A stretch of DNA of 64,000 bases from Alcanivorax sp. S71-1-4 (GCF_009846755.1 NZ_AQOR01000008.1:1-64000), one strand, 5' to 3'. Shown: positions 55,259 to 64,000, counted from the stretch's first letter. The notes: generated from the sequence alone by a model not told the origin. Numbers and translations: made by a program.

Positions 55259-56533
55259 ATGAAGTTTGAAAACATCTGTGTGGTCGGGCTGGGCTATATC
55301 GGCTTGCCCACCGCGACCATGTTCGCGTCACGGCGCAAGCACGTTGTCGGTGTGGATATCAATCAGCACGCCGTTGATACGATCAGCCGCGGGGAAATCC
55401 ACATTGTCGAGCCGGATCTGGATATTGCAGTGCATGCCGCAGTGAAAGGCGGATACCTGCGCGCCACTACCGTGCCGGAAAAGGCTGATGCCTTCTTGAT
55501 CGCGGTACCGACGCCTTTCCGGAAGGACGATGCCGATACTTGTGATGGCGTCCCCACCCCCGATCTCAGTTACATACAGGCGGCTGTAAGATCCATCGCA
55601 CCGGTTCTGGAAAAGGGCAATCTGATCATTCTGGAATCCACGTCTCCGGTTGGCGCGACGGAAAGAATGGCCGCATGGCTGGCCGATGAGCGCCCGGATC
55701 TGACCTTCCCCCAGCAAGTGGGCGATCAGGCGGATATCCTGATTGCACATTGCCCCGAGCGTGTGTTGCCGGGAAGGGTGATGCTGGAACTGATCGACAA
55801 CGACAGGATCATCGGCGGCATGACGCCCAGGTGTGCCACAGCAGCCTGTCAGCTGTACAAGGAGTTCGTGCGCGGCGCCTGTCTGTTGACCGATGCGCGA
55901 ACCGCCGAAATGGCCAAGCTCACCGAAAACGCTTTCCGGGATGTGAACATTGCCTTCGCCAATGAACTGTCGATGATCTGCGAGGCGGAAGGCATCAACG
56001 TATGGGAGCTGATCGAGCTGGCCAATCGCCACCCGCGGGTGAACATCCTTCAGCCGGGCCCCGGGGTCGGTGGGCACTGTATTGCTGTCGATCCGTGGTT
56101 CATCGTGTCGAGAAACCCGGATACCGCCAGGCTCATCAGCACCGCGCGCCGTGTCAACGATCTCAAGCCCGGCTGGGTGCTCGGGAAAATCGTCGAGGAA
56201 TTGTCCGCGCTGGACGGGTCAGACAGAAGAAAGAAGGTCGGTTTCTACGGCCTGGCTTTCAAGGCCGATATCGACGACACGAGGGAAAGCCCCGCGGTCA
56301 AGATCGTGCAGGAGGCCGCCAGGCTGCTGTCCGCGGATATTCTGGTGATGGATCCTTACGTGAAGGAACTGCCGGCCTCGTTGATCCCGGTTTGCGATCT
56401 GGTCGAGTTCGAGAAGGTCAGGGGTGAGCTGGATCTGCTGGTTGTCCTGGTGGACCACAAGCCGATCAAGGCCTGGGCATCCGACAATCTTCCTGGCATT
56501 CCCGTGATCGATACCCGGGGCGTCTGGAAATAA
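55259..56533 (+). CDS. wecC: UDP-N-acetyl-D-mannosamine dehydrogenase
   Basis: 424 residues. Begins ICVVGLGYIGLPTATMFASR, then GVDINQHAVDTISRGEIHIVEPDL, LILESTSPVGATERMA, CPERVLPGRVMLELI, LTENAFRDVNIAFANELS and the catalytic cysteine in GPGVGGHCIAVDPWFIVS, matching E. coli WecC almost segment by segment. It oxidises UDP-ManNAc to UDP-ManNAcA with NAD. GAGGTGG lies 6 bases before ATG 55259; it abuts wzx with no gap. Confidence 0.95.
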   Translation: MKFENICVVGLGYIGLPTATMFASRRKHVVGVDINQHAVDTISRGEIHIVEPDLDIAVHAAVKGGYLRATTVPEKADAFLIAVPTPFRKDDADTCDGVPTPDLSYIQAAVRSIAPVLEKGNLIILESTSPVGATERMAAWLADERPDLTFPQQVGDQADILIAHCPERVLPGRVMLELIDNDRIIGGMTPRCATAACQLYKEFVRGACLLTDARTAEMAKLTENAFRDVNIAFANELSMICEAEGINVWELIELANRHPRVNILQPGPGVGGHCIAVDPWFIVSRNPDTARLISTARRVNDLKPGWVLGKIVEELSALDGSDRRKKVGFYGLAFKADIDDTRESPAVKIVQEAARLLSADILVMDPYVKELPASLIPVCDLVEFEKVRGELDLLVVLVDHKPIKAWASDNLPGIPVIDTRGVWK

Positions 56534-57796
56534 ATGATGCAGGGTGTCATCGGGGGGCTGGTACGGGGCGTTCTGGGCCGGGGCTGTGTTGCCCTCGTGG
56601 GGCTGCTGCTTACCGTGACGTTGCCAAGGATGCTGAGTACCGACGAGGTAGGGCGGGTATACTTTGCCATATCGGTCGGTGCCCTGTTGTCCATTTTCGC
56701 CAGACTGGGCATGGACAACACCGCCAATGCCATAACCGCCAACGCCAGTGATGCCCTGATTCAGGACAGGAAAAGGCAGATTATCGGGGCGTCGCTGGTT
56801 CTCGGGATGGCCTTTCTTTCTGCTTGGGTGCTGCTTGTAACGGTGATTCTGCCCGAGGGTCTCCTTCTCGGGCTCTCGAGCACGGATCTGCTGTCCTCGG
56901 GGCTGCTGGGCTTTGCCCTGGCCATTTCATACATACTGTTCCAGCTTTACCGGATAGATGGTCATGTGTTCCTCGGCGCGCTGACCAGGGGTTTCTTCCA
57001 CAATCTGGTCATTCTGGTCTCTCTCCCTCTGCTGATATCCGCCAGTGTCGGGTTCGATCTCTCGCTGTTGCTGGCCTGCGGCCTGGTTTCCATTGTCGCG
57101 CTCGCGAACCTGATACTGTACAGCGCAAGGAATGGGGCCTTGCCGTCGCTGTTCGATACATCGGGCATATCACGACTGGTGTCCGCGAGATTTCTGCTCT
57201 ACTCGTTTCTTCTGTATCTGATAACCGATGCGGACTATTACTTCATCAAGGCATACCTGAGTGACGCGGAACTCGGTATCTACGCCTCGATGAAAAGGCT
57301 TGCCGTGCTGATTGCGATATATATCGACATCGCGCACCTGGTGTTGCCCCGTGTGTACAGAAATGCCCTGAACAGGGAACGGATTTCCGAGGCGCTGGTG
57401 GTGTTTCGACGGCTGGCGTTGCTGGGCTTCGTGGCATCGGTGGTGCTCATGCTAGTGCTCGGCCTTTATGCTTCACCGATTTTTCTGAGGCTCTGGGGGC
57501 CCGATTATCTGCCGGGTATCAGCGTTCTCAACATACTGCTGCTGAGTTTTGCATTGTCGCTGGCATTCGGGTTCTCGGAAATGTGGCTGCTCCTGAATGA
57601 AAACAAGAATGCCCTGCTGGCAAGCATGGTGTTCGTGGTCGGGATGTGCTTTGCCCTGAACATCATGCTGACACCCGTCTACGGATTGACGGGCGCCGCC
57701 TGGGCGTTTTCGGGATCAAGCATCCTGCTGAGGCTGATAATGATGATTTACGTGAGAAGAAAGTACAACGTCTGGCTGATGATGTGGTGGCGCTGA
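56534..57796 (+). CDS. wzx: Polysaccharide flippase, Wzx/MATE-like family
   Basis: 420 residues with about 12 predicted membrane helices, starting GGLVRGVLGRGCVALVGLLLTVTLPRMLSTDEVGRVYFAIS, the usual O-antigen/capsule flippase N-terminus. It would move lipid-linked repeat units to the periplasm. Its start immediately follows the wecC stop; a second ATG is at 56537. The stop overlaps the pyruvyltransferase start (TGATG). Confidence 0.88.
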   Translation: MMQGVIGGLVRGVLGRGCVALVGLLLTVTLPRMLSTDEVGRVYFAISVGALLSIFARLGMDNTANAITANASDALIQDRKRQIIGASLVLGMAFLSAWVLLVTVILPEGLLLGLSSTDLLSSGLLGFALAISYILFQLYRIDGHVFLGALTRGFFHNLVILVSLPLLISASVGFDLSLLLACGLVSIVALANLILYSARNGALPSLFDTSGISRLVSARFLLYSFLLYLITDADYYFIKAYLSDAELGIYASMKRLAVLIAIYIDIAHLVLPRVYRNALNRERISEALVVFRRLALLGFVASVVLMLVLGLYASPIFLRLWGPDYLPGISVLNILLLSFALSLAFGFSEMWLLLNENKNALLASMVFVVGMCFALNIMLTPVYGLTGAAWAFSGSSILLRLIMMIYVRRKYNVWLMMWWR

Positions 57797-58788
57797 TGCA
57801 ATTCGGACTACTGGACTACAAGCTGGTGAGAGGCCAGTTCAACATCGGGGATTACGTGCAGTCACTGGCCGCATCTCAATATCTCCCACGGGTAGACCAT
57901 TACATCAATCGTGAAGAACTGGATTGTTACGCAGGGCCGGCGGCAAAGATCATCATGAATGGATGGTTCATGCATCATCCTGAGTGCTGGCCCCCCGCAT
58001 CTCATCTGGAAACGCTGTTCGTTTCCTTTCATATGAACAGGCCGTATATAAAGAAAATGATGACTCCTCAGGCTGTCGAGTACTTCAAAGCCAGAGGCCC
58101 GATCGGTTGCAGGGATTACCATACAGCGGAAGTGCTTAACGATTTCGGAGTGGATGCTTACTACTCGTGTTGTCTGACAACGACTTTGTCGAAGGATAAC
58201 TTCGGTTCACTTGAGCGAAAAAGAAAGATATTGATGGTGGATGTGCTGCATGCCGTGCCCGATATGGCGGATTACTTTGGAATGCCATATCGATATATAG
58301 CGTCGCACGTGAAATCAGGAAATATCATCCGCTCCATGCGCAAGTCGCGTAATCAGAACCGCATCCTGAAAGCCTTGAATTCATATGAGGGATATGAAAT
58401 TCAATGGTTTGAGAATGCAATATGCGGGGTGGGGCTGAGTTCCGGGCAACGATTCGAAATGGCTCGCCAGTATTTGTCGTTAATTGCAGAGTCCAGCCTG
58501 GTGCTGACGTCCAGGATTCACTGCGCATTACCGTGTCTGGCATTGGGTGTGCCGGTTGTCTTCGTCAAATATGGGCAGTCGTCCAGTTCGAACACGCTCC
58601 GGTTTCGCGGAATCATTGATCATATGAACGTGATCGATCTGGATGGAGATATGGCGAAACTCGGATATAAGTCACAGGAAGTGGATGTGAATGACATAGT
58701 ATTCGGTAAGGATATAAGAAATCCGAATACCCATGTCAAATACGCGGAGGAACTGAAAAATAAATGCGAGGCATTCGTGAATGGCTGA
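57796..58788 (+). CDS. Polysaccharide pyruvyl transferase family protein
   Basis: 330 residues. Begins FGLLDYKLVRGQFNIGDYVQSLAA, typical of the NxGD-type entrance in this GT-B-like family, with C-terminal LVLTSRIHCALPCLALGVPVVFVKYG, the conserved SRxHxxxxxxxxGVP region. It probably transfers a pyruvate ketal from phosphoenolpyruvate onto the repeat unit. Start overlaps the wzx stop by one base; the stop overlaps the next gene by 8 bases. Base composition here is more AT-rich than upstream. Confidence 0.85.
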   Translation: MQFGLLDYKLVRGQFNIGDYVQSLAASQYLPRVDHYINREELDCYAGPAAKIIMNGWFMHHPECWPPASHLETLFVSFHMNRPYIKKMMTPQAVEYFKARGPIGCRDYHTAEVLNDFGVDAYYSCCLTTTLSKDNFGSLERKRKILMVDVLHAVPDMADYFGMPYRYIASHVKSGNIIRSMRKSRNQNRILKALNSYEGYEIQWFENAICGVGLSSGQRFEMARQYLSLIAESSLVLTSRIHCALPCLALGVPVVFVKYGQSSSSNTLRFRGIIDHMNVIDLDGDMAKLGYKSQEVDVNDIVFGKDIRNPNTHVKYAEELKNKCEAFVNG

Positions 58789-59818
58789 AGGTAAATTTAT
58801 AAAGCCAAACAATCTGGACTTGCTTCGCCTCGTATTTGCCGCACAAGTAATGCTGTTCCATGGATTTCACCATATCCTCCATGAAAAGATAGGGTGGCTC
58901 GACCATATTCCGGGTGTGCCAGCCTTCTTTTTCATTAGCGGATTTCTCATTTATGCGGCGTACACGCGATCTCCCAGTATTTTCCTGTACTCGCAGAACA
59001 GATTCCTGAGGCTTTTCCCTGGCCTTGTTTTCGTGACGCTGGGCGGTGTGGGGGTTGTCTTGCTGGCAAAGGGAGGAGGCTTCATTGCCGACAATATTGC
59101 CGTTATTGCCGGTTGGGGCCTTGCCCAGACAACCTTGGGGCAGGCTTACAACCCCTCCATTTTCAGGGACATTGGGGTTGGGGTTATCAACGGGTCACTG
59201 TGGACCATAACCGTTGAAATTCTTTTTTACATATGCATTCCCGTTGTCGTATGGATGGAAAGGTTCGTGCGTCACATCGTGGTCATTATAACGATAATTT
59301 CCGCATCCATATATTGTGCCATTGAGCTGGATTATCTTTCAGCAAGTCTGGGTGGCCACTCGCTTCGGGAATATGCCAGATTGACCCCTGTATATTGGGG
59401 CTGGATGTTCGGCCTGGGTATCCTGGCTTTCAAGTACAGGCAGTACGTTCCGTTGAAGGCGTCGATGGCAGTGGCTTCTGTCCTTGTCTGCTCGATGCTG
59501 GCATGGCTTGACTTGCAGGGGCCGCTTTTTTCCGCGAAAGGGAATTACATAGGCCTGCTGTATTATCTGCCTTACGCGTATCTCATTTATTATGTTTCGT
59601 TTGCTTTTCCGCTTGTCAGATTGAAGAACGATATATCGTATGGCGTTTACATATGGCATATGCCTCTCGTTAATCTGCTGCTCGTTGTCGGGTTTGCGAA
59701 TGCCGTAGTGAATTTGTTGCTGGTCTTTGCGTTGACCATTCTGTTTGCCTGGTTTTCCTGGAAGTATATAGAAAAGCCTGCTCTTTCAATGAAAAGAGTA
59801 TCAATTAGGGCTGACTGA
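58781..59818 (+). CDS. Acyltransferase 3 family membrane protein
   Basis: 345 residues, about 10 helices. Starts NNLDLLRLVFAAQVMLFHGFHH (RxxA...H), AFFFISGFLIYAAY, RFLRLFPGLVFVT, and WTITVEILFYI, all features of the OafA/acyltransferase 3 family. It likely O-acetylates or otherwise acylates the polysaccharide. Tightly coupled to both neighbours (8-base overlap upstream, 1-base gap downstream). Confidence 0.88.
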   Translation: MAEGKFIKPNNLDLLRLVFAAQVMLFHGFHHILHEKIGWLDHIPGVPAFFFISGFLIYAAYTRSPSIFLYSQNRFLRLFPGLVFVTLGGVGVVLLAKGGGFIADNIAVIAGWGLAQTTLGQAYNPSIFRDIGVGVINGSLWTITVEILFYICIPVVVWMERFVRHIVVIITIISASIYCAIELDYLSASLGGHSLREYARLTPVYWGWMFGLGILAFKYRQYVPLKASMAVASVLVCSMLAWLDLQGPLFSAKGNYIGLLYYLPYAYLIYYVSFAFPLVRLKNDISYGVYIWHMPLVNLLLVVGFANAVVNLLLVFALTILFAWFSWKYIEKPALSMKRVSIRAD

Positions 59819-59819
59819 T

Positions 59820-60923
59820 ATGGAATATTATTACTATTATGCGCTTGTCTTGACCCCGTTGGCGCTGGTTATTCGAAGAAACTTCCTGATCGCCATCATG
59901 ATGATTGGAGGTTGCTGGTTCCTGTTGACCTTGCCGAGCACCGGGTACGACTACGATTACTACAAACAGGCATACGATAACGCCTACTTTGATGCGGGTT
60001 ATCCCTGGTTCAAGACGGAGGCGGTGCTGACGGCTGAGCCATTGTATAAATGGTACACGTCATTCGTATCTGTTGTATTGCCTATCGAGTTCCAGGGTTT
60101 TCTGGCTCTGAACTTTATATTGTGCCTGGTCATTTCATGGTTCTCTCTCAGGGGGTTCAGGAATATCGACCTGGATCTGTTCTGGTTGGCGTTTGTTCCT
60201 GTTATTTTTCCAACGCTATTCTATTTTTCGCCTCGATCATCGATATCTTTTTTTCTGGTATTCCTTGGTTTCATGAGCCTGATAAAAGGGAGGAATCTTT
60301 TTGCCTTATTGCCTCTCTCGCTGGGGATACTGATCCACTCGCAATACATCCTTGTGGTAGTTTTCTTCACTGTCTCATATTTCTCCTATAGAGCCACGGT
60401 CGGGCTATCGGAAAGAATACGAAAGCGCATCGGAATACTCATACTGGTGCTGTTGGGGCTGTCTCTGCTTGTCGTGCGCTATCTCATGGGGGTGCTGGCT
60501 TCGGTGCTCGGGTTGCTGCCCAGCGCCGATGTGGCTGTTTCCAAGCTTCACTATCTGGAAGGTTCCGAGACGGGTTACAGATTGACCGCGGTGCTGTCCA
60601 TTCTGGTTTATCCGATGATCTACATGTCCGTAATGTGGATAAAGAAGAAGAGGGGCATATATTTTCTTGAGAATGAGGCTCAGGATAGACAGTTTTGCCA
60701 TATGATCGGCCTGGTCGTTCTGTTTGGCGCATTGGTCAATATCGTGTTTTTCGAGACCAGTCATCTTGCCGGGCGCCTATCGAGGTTCTCGGACTATCTG
60801 TGTATGGGGCTGCTGCTGCCCGTATTTCTGAAGCTTTTCCTCAAGCGGGAGGGGGCGGTTATTGCGCTCTGGGGAATGGTGTGGGTGGCTCCCTTGATGT
60901 ACAGGACTGTATATGGCTTCTAG
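59820..60923 (+). CDS. wzy: EpsG-type O-antigen/EPS polymerase, Wzy
   Basis: 367 residues, polytopic. It begins with YYYYYALVLTPLALVIRRN, contains STGYDYDYYKQAYDNAYF and a loop TAEPLYKWYTSFV of the EpsG family (YxxY...EPLY), and PRSSISFFLVFLGF further on. It would join repeat units on the periplasmic face. Its end overlaps the glycosyltransferase gene by 11 bases. Confidence 0.8.
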   Translation: MEYYYYYALVLTPLALVIRRNFLIAIMMIGGCWFLLTLPSTGYDYDYYKQAYDNAYFDAGYPWFKTEAVLTAEPLYKWYTSFVSVVLPIEFQGFLALNFILCLVISWFSLRGFRNIDLDLFWLAFVPVIFPTLFYFSPRSSISFFLVFLGFMSLIKGRNLFALLPLSLGILIHSQYILVVVFFTVSYFSYRATVGLSERIRKRIGILILVLLGLSLLVVRYLMGVLASVLGLLPSADVAVSKLHYLEGSETGYRLTAVLSILVYPMIYMSVMWIKKKRGIYFLENEAQDRQFCHMIGLVVLFGALVNIVFFETSHLAGRLSRFSDYLCMGLLLPVFLKLFLKREGAVIALWGMVWVAPLMYRTVYGF

Positions 60924-61995
60924 TAAGGAAAGGGTGTCCGTACTGGTTATTGGTTCCATGCCTCCGCCAGTAGGGGGCGTGACCATCCACATCAAAAGGC
61001 TTTTCGAGAAAGCGGTAACGGATGAACGGGTCGACCTTGAAGTGCTCGATTTGAAGAATAGGGTTCTATATACGCCATCCTCTACTGAGTCGGGTATTCG
61101 GTCGGCAGTATCCGCTTTCTTCAAGGCTGAAATCATACATATTCAAATATCAAATGTTGCCAAGATAGCTATTGCCTTGTTGTCTTTTGTTTTCGGGAAG
61201 AAGGTCATCTATACGCACCATAATTCTCGTCCGGAAAGGAAGGTGTTTGCTTCCATTCTGGGGCTGTCGTGCAGGTATATCGTTCTGGTTAATGACTCGG
61301 TCCGGAAGTGTTTTGACTTTCCCGGGAAGGTGGTTCTCATACCGGCCTTTATTCCTCCTGTTTCGGAGGAGGTGCTTCGCGATGACGTCTCGAGAGATAT
61401 CGAAAAATTTGATGTTGTTCTGGCAGTCAATGCCTATGACAAGAACTATATCGATGGCAAGGAAGTCTATGGAATAGATCTTCTGTGTGACGCCATTGCC
61501 GAGTTGTCGAGGGCAATCCGTGGCGGTGAAAAGCAGCCTTATGCAGGGCACGTAGGCGTTTTTTTCTTTGATCCTTCTGGCGCATATGCTGGCCTTGGGG
61601 CGCAGCCTGCGAATGCTGAGGACGCAATATCGCTGCGAAGGTATCAAGGGAAAAACCTGTCCTTCTATGAGCTTTTGAAAGTTTCGGATTTATGTCTTCG
61701 GCCAACGCGCACGGATGGCGATCCGCTCAGCATTCGCGAGGCGCTGCACCTTGGGGTAAAGGTGCTGGCGAGTGATGTGACAAGCCGGCCGGAAGGTGTC
61801 GAGCTATTCTCATCGGGGGACTGCCGGGATTTCGCCGATAAACTGGATCTCATTTTGCGCCGTGTGGGTGATGACCGGCAAGAGATCGAGGGAGATGGGC
61901 ATTATTCATTGTTCTATGAACAGATAGTGGATTTGTACAGATGTTGTCTGGGGGCCGATGGCCCTGGTCGCACGGATTCTGGAATCCGTGACTGA
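60913..61995 (+). CDS. Glycosyltransferase, GT4-like
   Basis: 360 residues. N-terminal VLVIGSMPPPVGGVTIHIKRLFEKA is the GGV-type donor/acceptor loop seen in GT4 enzymes; KKVIYTHHNSRP, and a C-terminal LLKVSDLCLRPTRTDGDPLSIREALHLGVKVLASDVTSRPEGVELF supply the E-x7-E-like nucleotide-sugar site. It is the only intact sugar transferase in the window. The sugar specificity cannot be predicted. The stop overlaps a short residual frame at 61995. Confidence 0.88.
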   Translation: MASSKERVSVLVIGSMPPPVGGVTIHIKRLFEKAVTDERVDLEVLDLKNRVLYTPSSTESGIRSAVSAFFKAEIIHIQISNVAKIAIALLSFVFGKKVIYTHHNSRPERKVFASILGLSCRYIVLVNDSVRKCFDFPGKVVLIPAFIPPVSEEVLRDDVSRDIEKFDVVLAVNAYDKNYIDGKEVYGIDLLCDAIAELSRAIRGGEKQPYAGHVGVFFFDPSGAYAGLGAQPANAEDAISLRRYQGKNLSFYELLKVSDLCLRPTRTDGDPLSIREALHLGVKVLASDVTSRPEGVELFSSGDCRDFADKLDLILRRVGDDRQEIEGDGHYSLFYEQIVDLYRCCLGADGPGRTDSGIRD

Positions 61996-62075
61996 TGAAG
62001 ATACTTTTTTTACCGCGTTGTAAAGCATCGGATTGCCTTGGTGGACGGGCATTCCAGGGGCGGCATTCGGAGTAG
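61995..62075 (+). pseudogene. Residual start of a lost glycosyltransferase gene
   Basis: A TGATG overlap starts a 26-codon frame MKILFLPRCKASDCLGG... ending TAG at 62073. MKILFLPR is a common opening of glycosyltransferase genes and the coupled start looks deliberate, but the sequence then degenerates immediately. It may be the scar of a deletion that removed the rest of the gene, leaving the next start (62079) close by. Confidence 0.45.
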
Positions 62076-62078
62076 GCC

Positions 62079-64000
62079 ATGAAGCAGTTATTTCAATCTC
62101 TCAACACGGGTGAGACATCGATCATCGAGGCACCCGCGCCCATCATCAACAGCAATTCCGTACTGATCGATACCCGCGTCTCGCTCCTGTCCGCCGGCAC
62201 CGAACGGATGCTGGTCGATTTCGGCAAGGCGGGTTACGTACAGAAAGTGCTTCAGCAACCTGAAAAGGTCCGGCAGGTGCTGGACAAGGTGTCCACCGAC
62301 GGGCTGCTGGCCACCGTTGACGCAGTCAGGACGAAGCTCAACGAACCCCTGCCGCTGGGGTACTGCAACGTCGGTGTGGTCAGGGAAGTAGGCAAGGCGG
62401 TCGGCAACGTCAAGGTCGGAATGCGCGTGGTAAGCAACGGCCCCCACGCTGATGTGGTCGCGGTATCCAGCACGCTGATGGCCGCCATCCCCGATTCGGT
62501 GACCGACGAGGAGGCGTCGTTTGCCATCCTGGCAAGTATCGGGTTACAGGGAATCCGCCTGGCCAACCCGTCGCTGGGAGAGAGCGTGGTCGTGACGGGA
62601 GCGGGCCTGATCGGCCTACTGACGATCCAGCTCCTTCTTGCGCAGGGATGCCGGGTGCTGGCTATCGACTTCGACGAGAGTCGACTGGCACTGGCTCGCC
62701 AGTTTGGCGCGGAGACTTGTAATCCGGCCATCGGGGAAGACCCGGTTAGCGCGGGTATGGCATTTAGCCGTGGAAAAGGGGTCGATGCCGTCCTCATTAC
62801 CGCGTCCACGAAGTCTAGCGATCCGGTTACGCAGGCTGCCAGGATGAGCAGGAAGCGTGGACGCATCGTGCTGGTCGGGGTGACAGGCTTGGAGCTTAAC
62901 CGCGCGGATTTCTACGAGAAGGAACTGACATTCCAGGTTTCCTGCTCTTACGGGCCAGGCCGGTATGATCCGAATTACGAGAACAAAGGGCAGGATTATC
63001 CGATTGGCTTCGTCCGTTGGACGGAGCAACGCAATTTCGAGGCAGTGCTCGATATGATGGCGGCCGGGAAGCTCGATGTTAAACCGCTGATCACGCACCG
63101 CTTTGCCTTCGAAGATGCGGACAAAGCTTATAGCGTGCTGACGGACAGTAATGATGCTCTTGGTATCTTGCTGCTGTATAGCTCTGGGTCAGCAGATCGC
63201 CATGTTAGCCATATCAGGCTACCGAATCCTGGCGTCGATCCGAGCAAGATGGTAGTTGGTTTTGTAGGCGCGGGGAATTATGCATCTCGGATGTTGATCC
63301 CGGCCTTCAAGAATGCAGGGGCGCGTTTTTCCTCCATCGTTACTGCCACAGGAAGCAGTGCAGTAATACACGGTACACGAGCGGGGTTCGCGGAAGCCAG
63401 TACTGATATTGAACGCTTGCTACAGGATCCAGATACCGCAGCGGTTGCCATCGTAACACGTCATAATAGCCACGCCGGGTTTGTCCAACGTGCGCTTGAG
63501 GCTGGAAAACATGTTTTCGTAGAGAAACCGTTAGCTATCACTCTGGATGAACTGGCTTCGGTTCAGGCTGCCTGGAGTGCGCAAGCGGAGCGCTCCCCGC
63601 GCCATCTAATGGTCGGATTCAACCGTCGGTTCGCTCCACAGGTGCAAAAAGTGAAAGCGTTGCTGGCGCAAGTCAACGAGCCAAAGTCGTTTATAATGAC
63701 CATGAATGCCGGGGCAATTCCGGAAGATCACTGGACGCAGGATGCTGCGGTCGGCGGTGGACGAATCATCGGTGAAGCGTGCCATTACATTGACCTTATG
63801 CGCTTTCTTGCCGGCTCTCCGATCATTTCGGTGCAAGCCAGGCGGATGGGGGATCATCCGGCGGTCACGGTGACCGAGGACAAGGCTTGTATCACGCTGG
63901 GTTTCGAGGATGGTTCGGTTGGTACCATCCACTATTACGCCAACGGCGCCGTATCGTTCCCGAAGGAGCGAATCGAAGTTTTCGCGGCTGGGCGGATACT
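62079..64000 (+). CDS. Bi-domain oxidoreductase (MDR plus Gfo/Idh/MocA), partial at window end
   Basis: At least 640 residues visible; no stop before the window edge. The first part is zinc-alcohol-dehydrogenase-like: LLSAGTERMLVDFGKAG, LPLGYCNVGVV, VVVTGAGLIGLLTIQLLLAQG. From about residue 390 a Gfo/Idh/MocA domain begins: MVVGFVGAGNYASRMLIPAF, HVFVEKPLAI (EKP), FNRRFAP and GEACHYIDLMRFL. This fusion is known from polysaccharide loci, often next to a heparinase-like gene; its substrate is unknown. GGAG lies 6 bases before ATG 62079. Confidence 0.88.
   Translation, partial: MKQLFQSLNTGETSIIEAPAPIINSNSVLIDTRVSLLSAGTERMLVDFGKAGYVQKVLQQPEKVRQVLDKVSTDGLLATVDAVRTKLNEPLPLGYCNVGVVREVGKAVGNVKVGMRVVSNGPHADVVAVSSTLMAAIPDSVTDEEASFAILASIGLQGIRLANPSLGESVVVTGAGLIGLLTIQLLLAQGCRVLAIDFDESRLALARQFGAETCNPAIGEDPVSAGMAFSRGKGVDAVLITASTKSSDPVTQAARMSRKRGRIVLVGVTGLELNRADFYEKELTFQVSCSYGPGRYDPNYENKGQDYPIGFVRWTEQRNFEAVLDMMAAGKLDVKPLITHRFAFEDADKAYSVLTDSNDALGILLLYSSGSADRHVSHIRLPNPGVDPSKMVVGFVGAGNYASRMLIPAFKNAGARFSSIVTATGSSAVIHGTRAGFAEASTDIERLLQDPDTAAVAIVTRHNSHAGFVQRALEAGKHVFVEKPLAITLDELASVQAAWSAQAERSPRHLMVGFNRRFAPQVQKVKALLAQVNEPKSFIMTMNAGAIPEDHWTQDAAVGGGRIIGEACHYIDLMRFLAGSPIISVQARRMGDHPAVTVTEDKACITLGFEDGSVGTIHYYANGAVSFPKERIEVFAAGRI

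Overview
The window is GC-rich, densely packed gammaproteobacterial chromosome. Gene order gives the best clue to identity. The run mtaD-ubiG-mupP-yciK, then gyrA-serC-pheA-hisC-tyrA/aroA-cmk-rpsA-ihfB, followed by a surface-polysaccharide locus, matches the arrangement I know from Pseudomonas aeruginosa. The TRAP-type transporters and lapAB linkage would also fit a marine oil-degrader type such as Alcanivorax and relatives. I place it only as a Pseudomonas/Alcanivorax-like gammaproteobacterium. No rRNA, tRNA, CRISPR array or complete insertion sequence was seen.

Layout. (1) 1-4.9 kb: housekeeping genes (strictosidine-synthase-like protein, rnd, ycgL, ycgN, a HIT hydrolase, a methyltransferase). 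(2) 4.9-16.4 kb: a TRAP-type uptake region with two near-identical fused permeases, three related periplasmic binding proteins and a TatT-like lipoprotein, interrupted by a divergent ABC1/UbiB-family kinase. (3) 16.7-20.2 kb: translationally coupled reverse-strand genes mtaD-ubiG-mupP-yciK. (4) 20.5-34.8 kb: forward-strand gyrA, the serine/aromatic/histidine biosynthesis genes with a TyrA-AroA fusion, cmk, rpsA, ihfB, lapA, lapB, pyrF and a ComEA-like protein. (5) 34.8-37.1 kb: a degenerate brnTA module facing a hipBA module. (6) 37.8-44.2 kb: polysaccharide export machinery wzi-wza-wzb-wzc plus its regulators, an RfaH-like NusG paralogue and an EPS-associated MarR protein, followed by an ops element. 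(7) 44.6-52.6 kb: an accessory stretch carrying two MNT/HEPN pairs, a PAP2 phosphatase, a beta-CASP nuclease, an AbiE pair whose toxin gene is frameshifted, a lone XRE regulator with a nested palindromic operator, and an uncharacterised overlapping HD-hydrolase/nucleotidyltransferase pair. (8) 52.9-64.0 kb: glycan synthesis genes wecB, wbpP-like, wecC, wzx, pyruvyltransferase, acyltransferase, wzy, a glycosyltransferase, a truncated glycosyltransferase start, and a bi-domain oxidoreductase that runs off the window.

How it fits together. WecB and WecC should make UDP-ManNAc and UDP-ManNAcA, and the WbpP-like epimerase UDP-GalNAc (or its uronate). Wzx and Wzy flip and polymerise the repeat unit. 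The pyruvyltransferase and acyltransferase would decorate it, and Wza/Wzb/Wzc/Wzi export and anchor it. The RfaH paralogue with the ops site suggests processive antitermination into the locus. Between the ops site and the first sugar-nucleotide gene lie about 8 kb of toxin-antitoxin and putative defence genes. The HD/nucleotidyltransferase pair there is my best candidate for an undescribed two-gene system. A 165-167 bp palindromic repeat occurs in two full copies and two fragments, mostly next to accessory junctions.
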